64,000 bases of DNA from Micromonospora_G sp044458865 (GTDB lineage Bacteria > Actinomycetota > Actinomycetes > Mycobacteriales > Micromonosporaceae), in assembly GCF_044458865.1 (NCBI RefSeq), contig NZ_JBITIH010000010.1:177836-241835 (forward strand). Reading direction: 5' to 3'. Made by a program: the position numbers and the translations under genes. The notes below the pieces were generated by a model that was given only the letters and a program-made list of their open reading frames with translations, was not told the origin of the DNA and searched no databases. Positions 30,974-37,745 of this stretch are shown piece by piece. Every line of letters begins with the position of its first letter. Position 1 is the first letter of the stretch.

Positions 30974-31840
30974 ATGGACTTGTCTGCTCGACGGCAGCCA
31001 CCCACCGTGCGCCTGCGCAGGCTCGCGGGTGAGCTGCGCGGACTGCGCACAAAGTCAGGCATGACCCGCGAGGAGGTCAGCGAGCAGACCGGGATCAACT
31101 CGGCAACGCTCTACCGGATCGAGACAGCCAGGGTGCGCCCACAGCGCCGAACCTTGGTCGCACTCCTCGATAAATACGGCGTAACGGACGAAGACCGGCG
31201 AGACGAGCTGATCGATCTGTCCAAGCAGGCCACCCAACTCGGCTGGTTGCAGGCCTACGAGTCAGCGCTCCCCGAGGAGTACACCGCCTACATCTCCTTC
31301 GAGAACGAAGCGCTCGGCGTCCGCAACTACGAAAGCCTGTTCGTGCCGGGGTTGCTCCAGGTGGAGAGCTACGCCCGTGCTGTCATCGCGGGAGCAGTGC
31401 CGATCGCGGACGAGGATTACGTCGAGCGCCGCGTAGAGGCCCGCCTCAAACGGCAGGCGTCGCTACGGAAGCCGGACCCCCTCAAGCTGTGGGCAATCGT
31501 TGACGAGGCAGTGCTCCACCGCCTCGTCGGTGGTCCCAAAGTCATGGCCGAGCAGTTGAACGCACTCGCCGCCGCGAAGCAGCCACATGTCGTCGTCCAG
31601 GTCGTGCCGTTCGGCGTCGGCGCGCACCCCGGCATGCCGGGCTCGTTCGCGATCATGGACTTCCCGGACCCCGCCGACCCCGACCTGGTCTACATCGACA
31701 GCATGGCGGGCGACCTCTTCCTGGAGCGTGAGCCAGACATCAAGCGCTTCGCCGTCATCTTCGAACACCTGCGTGCCGCAGCCCTGAACCCCGTGGATTC
31801 CGCTCGACTGATTCGCGAGGTAGCCAGCAAGATGAAGTAG
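30974..31840 (+). CDS. XRE regulator with DUF5753 domain, second locus
   Basis: This 288-residue protein has a Cro/C1 helix-turn-helix (LAGELRGLRTKSGMTREEVSEQTGINSATLYRIE, about residues 15-48). The DUF5753 domain follows (FENEALGVRNYESLFVPGLLQVESYARAV, IVDEAVLHRLVGG, VVQVVPFGVGAHPG). It parallels the gene at 13979 but is clearly divergent. ATG 30974 follows GCGAAGGG. Its DUF397 partner is 16 bp downstream. The divergent micro-operon makes it the likely regulator of those genes. Confidence 0.85.
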   Translation: MDLSARRQPPTVRLRRLAGELRGLRTKSGMTREEVSEQTGINSATLYRIETARVRPQRRTLVALLDKYGVTDEDRRDELIDLSKQATQLGWLQAYESALPEEYTAYISFENEALGVRNYESLFVPGLLQVESYARAVIAGAVPIADEDYVERRVEARLKRQASLRKPDPLKLWAIVDEAVLHRLVGGPKVMAEQLNALAAAKQPHVVVQVVPFGVGAHPGMPGSFAIMDFPDPADPDLVYIDSMAGDLFLEREPDIKRFAVIFEHLRAAALNPVDSARLIREVASKMK

Positions 31841-31856
31841 GTAGGAAGGAACCGGA

Positions 31857-32057
31857 ATGGCGAGCAGGCAGACAGAAGCGGCTTGGCGGAAGTCGAGCCG
31901 GTCATCATCCAACGGCCAGTGCACCGAAGTACGCGACCGAAACCAAGCCGTCGATGTTCGCGACTCAAAAGACCTCAGCGGCCTCATGCTGACCTTTCAG
32001 CCCGAGGCTTGGAGCAAGTTCGTGGACGGAGTGAAGAGCGGAAGGTTCTCAGGTTAA
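31857..32057 (+). CDS. DUF397 small protein, second locus
   Basis: This 66-residue DUF397 protein reads AAWRKSSRSSSNGQCTEVRD, VDVRDSKDLSGLMLTF, W..F. ATG 31857 follows GGAAGGA. It is the co-transcribed partner of the upstream XRE/DUF5753 gene, and the second such pair in this window. Confidence 0.85.
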   Translation: MASRQTEAAWRKSSRSSSNGQCTEVRDRNQAVDVRDSKDLSGLMLTFQPEAWSKFVDGVKSGRFSG

Positions 32058-32186
32058 GTTGCATGGCGTACGCAGCGGTTCCCCGCCAGATCTCGCTGGG
32101 GAACCGCTCGCGTCTGGCAGCATCCGGATCGCACGAACCTGCTTTCCGATGAGGGTGGGATTACAGCAAGGATCAGCCCCAGGCGC

Positions 32187-32232
32187 GGCATACCTCAGCC
32201 TGCTCGGCACCGACTTCGACGTCACCCGCCAC
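32187..32232 (+). pseudogene. Remnant of a WYL-regulator 3' end
   Basis: About 45 bp encode AYLSLLGTDFDVT, nearly identical at DNA level (TACCTCAGCCTGCTCGGC shared) to the C-terminal part of the WYL regulator at 34001-34966. There is no start or remaining domain, so it is a gene fragment. It abuts the 3' end of lipoprotein copy A. Confidence 0.55.
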
Positions 32233-32647
32233 CAACCGGCGTCGGCTCAGAACAGTGTGCGAAGTCGATCATTCCTGGTCTGGGAGTCGGCCCGGTACAG
32301 GTGTGACGGCTGATAATCTGTTGCCCGAAGTTGTCCTGCCGGGAATCCGTGACGATCTCGACTCGGCCATCGGTACCCGCCTCGTACTCGGTGATGATCG
32401 GGTCGCCTTCCGTGGTAGGACTAGTCTGTTTCAGCCGGGCGGGACGCCCAGCCTGCACAGCGTCGACGAAGCACTTGACGGCATTATCCGTAAGTGCCTC
32501 GCCCTGCGACAGCACAAAGGTGCCGCAGTCCGTGAGTTCTTCCGAACTAGCGTCAGCCGGCGCGGCGGCGTCCACATCCGACGCGTTCGGGCCACCACAG
32601 GCCGAGAGCGCGACCGCGACCACTGCCAGGTACAAGACTCGTTTCAC
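32222..32647 (-). CDS. Lipoprotein of unknown function, copy A
   Basis: This 141-residue secreted lipoprotein has a signal peptide with lipobox ALSACGG, then LTDCGTFVLSQGEAL, VKCFVDAVQAGRPARL and PTTEGDPIITEY. It ends with two Cys (HTCTGP, HCSEP), likely a disulphide. A paralog lies at 35493-35927 with the same Cys pattern. GTG 32647 has GGAAGG seven bases upstream, and the equivalent start fits the paralog. No family name is known to me. Confidence 0.7.
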   Translation of the reverse strand: MKRVLYLAVVAVALSACGGPNASDVDAAAPADASSEELTDCGTFVLSQGEALTDNAVKCFVDAVQAGRPARLKQTSPTTEGDPIITEYEAGTDGRVEIVTDSRQDNFGQQIISRHTCTGPTPRPGMIDFAHCSEPTPVGGG

Positions 32648-32777
32648 CAGGACACCTTCCCTCATCCCACCCCGATCCAAGGACTTCGACGCGGCGGCGC
32701 GGCACCTGGTTGCCATCATCTTTGATGTACATCCTCATCGAGTCATTGGGCAACAAGCAACGAGCAGGCGGCGAGCG

Positions 32778-32808
32778 GGCGGCGGCCTGCTGGTGGGCGG
32801 CCGCCGCC
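32778..32808 (-). terminator. Hairpin terminator candidate after the epoxide hydrolase
   Basis: GGCGGCGGCC (32778) and GGCCGCCGCC (32799) are perfect 10-bp arms, 12 bp beyond the epoxide hydrolase stop. There is no T-run. Confidence 0.5.
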
Positions 32809-32820
32809 TGACGCCAGTTG

Positions 32821-33936
32821 TCAGCGCAGCTTGCCGTAGAAGGTGCGCAGGTCCTCGGCGAGCACCTCCGGGGCGATATGCGCGGCGTAGTGGCCACCGG
32901 GACCGTACGACTTCCAGTGCACGATGTTGCGGTGGTCGCGCTCGGCGAACGTACGCATGGAGACAAAGTCCCCCTCGAACATCGCCAGACCAATCGGGAC
33001 CGTGGTCGGCTCCGTGGGGTGCTCGGCCTTCGCGTCCTCGTAGTAGAACCGGGTCGCCGAAGTCGCGGTGCCGGTGAGCCAGTAGAGCATCGTGTTAGTG
33101 AGCACGAAGTCGGCGTCAACGTCGGCGGTATCACCGAAGAGCTGCGAGTTCCAGCCGAGCAGGCCGACCGGCGAGTCGACAATCGCGTACGACAGGGTCT
33201 GTGGCTGCTGTGAGTGCAGGGTGTTGAACGACATCTTGTTGTCGTAGAACCATTGGAGCTTCTCCAGCGCCTTCTGGTCCTCGGGGGTGATCGTCGCGAA
33301 CTCGGCCGGGTCACCGGACGGGAACGAAAAGATCTGGGTCACGTGTACGCCGACGACGTGCTCCGGGTCGATCCGGCCCAGTTCGGGTGAGACGAACGAA
33401 CCGCCGTCGTTGCCGACCGCGCCGTACCGGTCGTAGCCGAGCCGCCGCATCAGCTCCGCCCACGCCCGCGCGGTGCGGTAACGATTCCAGCCCTTCTCGC
33501 GCGTCGGGCCGGAGAAACCGAAGCCGGGCAGTGAGGGGATCACCAGGTGGAACGCCTGCGACCCGTCGGCCGGGTTGGTCAGCGGCTCGATGACGTTGAG
33601 ATATTCCGCGATCGAGCCGGGCCAGCCGTGCGTCAGGATCAACGGCAGCGCGTCGGCGTGTGGCGAGCGTACGTGCAGGAAGTGGATGTTCTGGCCGTCG
33701 ACCTCGGTGGTGAACTGCGGATACTGGTTGATTTTCGCTTCCCAGGCACGCCAGTCGTACCCGTCGCGCCAGTATTCGACGAGCTTGCGGACGTACGCCA
33801 CCGGCACGCCGTAGTCCCAGCCGGCGTCCGGGATCTCGTCCGGCCAGCGGGTGCGGTCGAGCCGATCTCGGAGGTCGTCCAGTTCGGCCTGCGGAACGTC
33901 GATACGAAAGGGCTTGACCTCGGTCTTCTCGCTCAT
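32821..33936 (-). CDS. Epoxide hydrolase (EHN-domain alpha/beta hydrolase)
   Basis: This 371-residue enzyme opens epoxides to diols. It has the N-terminal EHN domain (FRIDVPQAELDDLRDRLDRTRWPDE) and the oxyanion segment LTHGWPGS. The nucleophile region is GAVGNDGGSFVSPELGR (Asp nucleophile) and the catalytic His lies in GPGGHYAAHIAPE. ATG 33936 lies 64 bp from the divergent WYL regulator, which probably controls it. Hairpin at 32778 likely ends the transcript. Confidence 0.85.
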   Translation of the reverse strand: MSEKTEVKPFRIDVPQAELDDLRDRLDRTRWPDEIPDAGWDYGVPVAYVRKLVEYWRDGYDWRAWEAKINQYPQFTTEVDGQNIHFLHVRSPHADALPLILTHGWPGSIAEYLNVIEPLTNPADGSQAFHLVIPSLPGFGFSGPTREKGWNRYRTARAWAELMRRLGYDRYGAVGNDGGSFVSPELGRIDPEHVVGVHVTQIFSFPSGDPAEFATITPEDQKALEKLQWFYDNKMSFNTLHSQQPQTLSYAIVDSPVGLLGWNSQLFGDTADVDADFVLTNTMLYWLTGTATSATRFYYEDAKAEHPTEPTTVPIGLAMFEGDFVSMRTFAERDHRNIVHWKSYGPGGHYAAHIAPEVLAEDLRTFYGKLR

Positions 33937-33965
33937 GTCCAGAACGCTACGGACCCTTCCGGTCA

Positions 33966-33981
33966 GCTTCTGTCCTGAAGC
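33966..33981. promoter_or_regulatory. Short dyad between epoxide hydrolase and WYL regulator
   Basis: GCTTC-TGTCCT-GAAGC is a 5-bp-arm dyad in the 64-bp divergent gap, 19 bp before the WYL start. It is a plausible but short operator. Confidence 0.25.
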
Positions 33982-34000
33982 CCTGGCAGACTCTCAGAAC

Positions 34001-34966
34001 ATGTGGGAGACCTCGGCGCGGCTGCTGCGCCTGCTGTCGTTGTTGCAGGGCAGGCGGGACTGGGCCGGTGCCGCACTGGCCGAACGGCTCCAGGTGAGCG
34101 AACGGACCGTACGCCGCGACGTCGACCGGCTGCGCGACCTCGGCTACCCCGTGCACGCCAGCCGGGGCACCGACGGTGGTTACCGCCTGGGCGCGGGCGC
34201 GGCCATGCCGCCGCTGCTGCTCGACGACGAGGAGGCGGTCGCCGTGGCGGTCGGCCTGGGTGCCGCCGCCGGTGGCAGCATCGCCGGCATCGAGGAGTCA
34301 TCGGTACGCGCACTCACCAAACTCGAACTGGTGTTGCCAGCCCGGCTACGACACCGGGTCAACGCGTTGCAGACGTACACCGAGCCGGTGCCGGCTGACC
34401 GTCCCGGACCGGTGGTCGACCCGCACGTACTGACCACTCTCGCGGGCGCCTGCCGGGACTCCGAACGACTCCGGTTCGACTACCGGGCGCATGACGGGTC
34501 CAGCGCGGTTCGGGCGGTCGAGCCGTACCGGCTGGTCTCCTGGGGACGTCGCTGGTACCTGCTCGCCTGGGACGTCGACCGTCAGGACTGGCGAAGGTTC
34601 CGGGTCGACCGGATCGAGCCCCGTACGCCCAGCGGGCCGCGTTTCCCGCCGCGCGACCCGCCGGAGGGAGGCGCTGGCGCGTACGTCGCTCGGGGTGTCT
34701 CGGCCGCAGCCTGGCGCTACCGGTCCCGCGTCCTGGTGCACGCGCCCGCCGAGTTGGTCGCCGAACGGATCAACCCGGCGGTGGGCGTGGTGGAGGCGCT
34801 GGATGATCGCACCTGCGTGCTGGACACCGGCGCTGACAGCGTGCCGACGCTCGCGGTGTACCTCAGCCTGCTCGGCGTCGACTTCGACGTGACCGAGCCC
34901 CCGGAACTCGTCGAACATCTACGGACCCTGGCTGAACGCTACGCACGGTCCGTCCCGCCCGGTTAG
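34001..34966 (+). CDS. YafY/WYL-domain transcriptional regulator
   Basis: This 321-residue regulator has an N-terminal helix-turn-helix 11 domain (LAERLQVSERTVRRDVDRLRDLGYPV, about residues 20-50). The WYL ligand-sensing domain is in the middle (LRFDYRAHDGSS... EPYRLVSWGRRWYLLAWDVDRQDWRRFRVDRI), followed by a C-terminal WCX region ending LGVDFDVTEPPELVEHL. ATG 34001 is likely leaderless or poorly led. It diverges from the epoxide hydrolase, its probable target. A fragment of the same C-terminal region occurs at 32187. Confidence 0.83.
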   Translation: MWETSARLLRLLSLLQGRRDWAGAALAERLQVSERTVRRDVDRLRDLGYPVHASRGTDGGYRLGAGAAMPPLLLDDEEAVAVAVGLGAAAGGSIAGIEESSVRALTKLELVLPARLRHRVNALQTYTEPVPADRPGPVVDPHVLTTLAGACRDSERLRFDYRAHDGSSAVRAVEPYRLVSWGRRWYLLAWDVDRQDWRRFRVDRIEPRTPSGPRFPPRDPPEGGAGAYVARGVSAAAWRYRSRVLVHAPAELVAERINPAVGVVEALDDRTCVLDTGADSVPTLAVYLSLLGVDFDVTEPPELVEHLRTLAERYARSVPPG

Positions 34967-34970
34967 TCCG

Positions 34971-35414
34971 TCAGTCGCCGAGATCCTTGAGGAAACGCGC
35001 CTTGAACGCGCTGGCATCCTCGTATCCCAACCGCTGGTAGAACGCGTGCGCCCGGTCCCGGTGCCGGCTGCTGGTGATCTCCAGGCGGAGGCAGCCGGCC
35101 TCGCGAGCACGTTGCTCGACCGCCGTGACCAGCGCGTATCCGACACCCTGGCCGCGACGGCGATCGTCCACGACCAGTGCGAGCAGCCGCCCGAATCTCC
35201 CGGTCACCTCCAGCATCGGCACGACGTGCAGCGCCGCCACCCCAACCAGTTCGCCGTTGTCGTCGGCACCGATCAGCCAACTCGAAGGGTCGTCCAGCAG
35301 GTAGTCGAGGCGCTCATGCACGGCTGCCTCGTCGGTCGGATACCCCAACTGCCCGAGCAGGACGGCGAGTCGCGGCACGTCCCGCCGCTGAACGGATCTC
35401 AGTTGTACGGCCAT
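34971..35414 (-). CDS. GNAT-family N-acetyltransferase
   Basis: This 147-residue acetyltransferase has LLALVVDDRRRGQGVGYALV (acetyl-CoA loop, about residues 75-94), ARAREAGCLRLEIT-like spacing and RAHAFYQRLGYEDASAFKARFLK at the end. These are typical of small single-domain GNAT enzymes. The substrate is unknown. ATG 35414 is the start, with weak ribosome-binding. It lies between the WYL gene and lipoprotein copy B. Confidence 0.8.
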   Translation of the reverse strand: MAVQLRSVQRRDVPRLAVLLGQLGYPTDEAAVHERLDYLLDDPSSWLIGADDNGELVGVAALHVVPMLEVTGRFGRLLALVVDDRRRGQGVGYALVTAVEQRAREAGCLRLEITSSRHRDRAHAFYQRLGYEDASAFKARFLKDLGD

Positions 35415-35492
35415 GCGGCACATTCTGACGCAGGCGGCCAGGGCACAGGGTCGGTCGAGCCGTATACGCCCCGCCCACCGCAAATCGGACCG

Positions 35493-35927
35493 TCAGCTCC
35501 GCACGGGAGTCGGCTCGGAGCACTCCGAAAAGTCGATCAATCCGCGCCTGGAGATCGGCCGGGTGCAGGTCCGGCGACTGACGTTCTTTTCCCCGTACCT
35601 GTCCTGCCGCGAATCCGTGACGACCTCGACCTGGCCATCGACGCCCGCCTCGTACGCGAAGGTGATCGGGTCACCTTCCGTCGTGGGTCTGGTGACCTTG
35701 AGGCGGACGGGACGCCCGCCCTGCACGGCATCGATGAAGCACACCACGGCATCTTCGGGAAGTCCGACGTTCTTCTGCGACAGTTCGAAGGTCCCGCAGT
35801 CCGCGACGACCTCCGAACTCGCGTCGGCCTGCGGCGCACCTGCCGCGTCAGGGGTATCAGACGCGGCCGGCCCGCCGCAGGCCGAAAGCACGACCATGAC
35901 CAGTGCCAGGTACGAAATCAGCTTCAC
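35493..35927 (-). CDS. Lipoprotein of unknown function, copy B
   Basis: This 144-residue lipoprotein is a paralog of copy A: lipobox VLSACGG, VADCGTFELSQK, VVCFIDAVQGGRPVRL, PTTEGDPITFAYEAG, and the same final Cys pair (RTCTRP, ECSEP). I set GTG 35927 by alignment with copy A; ATG 35945 is also in frame. It follows 79 bp after the GNAT start on the same strand. Function is unknown. Confidence 0.68.
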   Translation of the reverse strand: MKLISYLALVMVVLSACGGPAASDTPDAAGAPQADASSEVVADCGTFELSQKNVGLPEDAVVCFIDAVQGGRPVRLKVTRPTTEGDPITFAYEAGVDGQVEVVTDSRQDRYGEKNVSRRTCTRPISRRGLIDFSECSEPTPVRS

Positions 35928-36024
35928 CACGACAGCTTGCCCCATCACGCCCGTTGCGGACGTTGCGGAACCTGGACCCGGCGGCACGGCGACAGTTCCC
36001 CTCCGTACGCCCCGCCCACACCGT

Positions 36025-36075
36025 TAGGAAGGGCCCCTTGTACAACGTTTTCCGATAACAAGGGGCCCTTCCTTA
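36025..36075. repeat. GGAAGGGCCCC palindromic repeat, copy 3
   Basis: TTAGGAAGGGCCCCTTGT and ACAAGGGGCCCTTCCTTA enclose ACAACGTTTTCCGATA. It lies 6 bp downstream of the first pectate lyase stop, where it may terminate that transcript. Confidence 0.88.
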
Positions 36076-36081
36076 CCTGTG

Positions 36082-37656
36082 TTACAGGCCGATGCGGCCG
36101 GTGCCGGCGCCCGCCGTCACGATGGACTTGACGTTGCTGGCGGTGTCGAGCTGGTACGAGTACGGGATGCTGGCCACGCTCCCGCCGGTCTGGCCGGTGC
36201 CGGAGTTGACGAAGTGGTTGTTCCGGGCGACCAGGGTGCCCGGACCGGAGTCGGCCTCACCCAGGTGGTACGGGTCGGGCACGTTCTCGAAGTAGTTGCC
36301 TTCGACGAGCACACCCGCACCTTCGGTGGAGGCGACGCCGTAGCCGCTGTTGTTGTTGTAGTAGTTGTTGTAGACGTGCACCGGGTTGGCGAACCGGACC
36401 CGGGGGTTGCGCTGGGTGGTGCCGTCGAACCAGTTGTGGTGGTAGCTCACCCGCAGGTGGCCACGGTCCTGGCTGCCGTTGTCGTCGCTGTGGCCGAGCA
36501 GCATGTTCTTGTCGTGGCCGTAGACGCGGTTCCAGGAGACGGTGACGAAGTCGGAGCCGCGCTTGATGTCGACGGCGCCGTCGTACCCGTCGGTGAAGCT
36601 GTTGTGGTCGACCCAGATGTTGGTGGCCGATTCCTGGACGTTGATGGCGTCGTCGTCCCAGCCGCGGAAGTTCAGGTTGCGGATGATGACGTTGCGGTCG
36701 CCGTTGATGTTGAACCCGCAGCCGTTGATGGTGGCGCCGGAACCGATGCCGAGAATGGTCTTGTTCGACCGGACCCGGAGCATTCCGGAGCAGGAGATGC
36801 TGCCGGAGACCCGGATCACCGCGGCACTGGTCGAGCCGAGCGCGCTGGTCAACGCACCGGCGTCGGAGACGGTGGTGGAGGGCGCGTTGCCGCCACCGGT
36901 GGTCCCGCCGTTCTGGGTGGCCCAGCCGACCAGCCCGGTCTGCGGGGGCAGGGTCGGGCCGGTGGTCGGCGGCGTGGTCGGCGGGCCGGTGGTCGGGCCG
37001 GTGGTCGGCGGGTTGGTCGGCGGCGTGGTGCCGCCACTGTCCACGCTGACGTCGTCGAAGACCGCGCTGGCGTACGAGGTGACCAGGGCGATCCGGCCGG
37101 CGGACTGGGCGCTGTTGCTGCCGGAGCCGATCTGGGAGCCGTTGACGAACCCGCTGATGGTGCTGCCGGTCGCCTCCAGACGCAGGGTGTACCAGGTGCC
37201 GGTGGAGACGGAGACCGCCGCCGAGCCGATCACCGTGATCGAGCTGCCGTTGACCGCCTGCAACTCGGCCCGGCCGTTGTTGATCAGCGCCAGCCGGTAC
37301 ATCTTGGTCGCGCTGTTGGAGCGGGAGGCGATGGCGACCACCCGGTTCGAGCCGTTGAAGGCCAGCGGCTTCACCCGGGCCTGCACCTGGTAGTCGGTCC
37401 AGCTCGTCTGGCCGGCGAAGGCCCGGGCCAGTTCGCTGCCCGAGTTGCCCTGCCGGTACGCGGACGTACCGTCGGTCACCACCGACCAGTCGCCGCCCGA
37501 CTTGGACCAGCCGTCGGCGTTGCCGTCGTTGAAGTTGTCCGAGTACAGGGTCGCGGCCTGGGCTGCCGTCGTCATGCCGACGGCCATCGCCACCGCGACC
37601 GCGCTGGCGCCGAGGGCGACCAGCAGACCACGGCGGTGGATGGTTCTTCTCTTCAC
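36082..37656 (-). CDS. Secreted pectate lyase (family PL1) with N-terminal LamG-like domain
   Basis: This 524-residue secreted enzyme cleaves polygalacturonate by beta-elimination. A signal peptide (LLVALGASAVAVAMAVGMTTAAQA) is followed by a ~170-residue beta-sandwich (LYSDNFNDGNADGWSKSGGDWSVV... IALVTSYASAVFDDVSV). A Pro/Thr linker leads to the PL1 domain, with IWVDHNSF, calcium-binding Asp residues in DGAVDIKRGSDFVTVSWNRV, and RNPRVRF holding the catalytic Arg. GTG 37656 has AGGAAG eight bases upstream; GTG 37665 is possible. Confidence 0.87.
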   Translation of the reverse strand: MKRRTIHRRGLLVALGASAVAVAMAVGMTTAAQAATLYSDNFNDGNADGWSKSGGDWSVVTDGTSAYRQGNSGSELARAFAGQTSWTDYQVQARVKPLAFNGSNRVVAIASRSNSATKMYRLALINNGRAELQAVNGSSITVIGSAAVSVSTGTWYTLRLEATGSTISGFVNGSQIGSGSNSAQSAGRIALVTSYASAVFDDVSVDSGGTTPPTNPPTTGPTTGPPTTPPTTGPTLPPQTGLVGWATQNGGTTGGGNAPSTTVSDAGALTSALGSTSAAVIRVSGSISCSGMLRVRSNKTILGIGSGATINGCGFNINGDRNVIIRNLNFRGWDDDAINVQESATNIWVDHNSFTDGYDGAVDIKRGSDFVTVSWNRVYGHDKNMLLGHSDDNGSQDRGHLRVSYHHNWFDGTTQRNPRVRFANPVHVYNNYYNNNSGYGVASTEGAGVLVEGNYFENVPDPYHLGEADSGPGTLVARNNHFVNSGTGQTGGSVASIPYSYQLDTASNVKSIVTAGAGTGRIGL

Positions 37657-37745
37657 TGCGTGCACTTCCTCTTGCCTCCTGGGGTGGGGCGCAGGTGACG
37701 GATCGCTCCGCCACCTGCGCCGGCCTGGTGGTGGTTTCCCTGGGG

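Noticed and set aside
29891..32057. Actinomycete integrative conjugative element
   Set aside because: Small overlapping genes and XRE regulators resemble such elements, but there is no FtsK-like transfer protein, replication initiator, integrase or attachment repeat.
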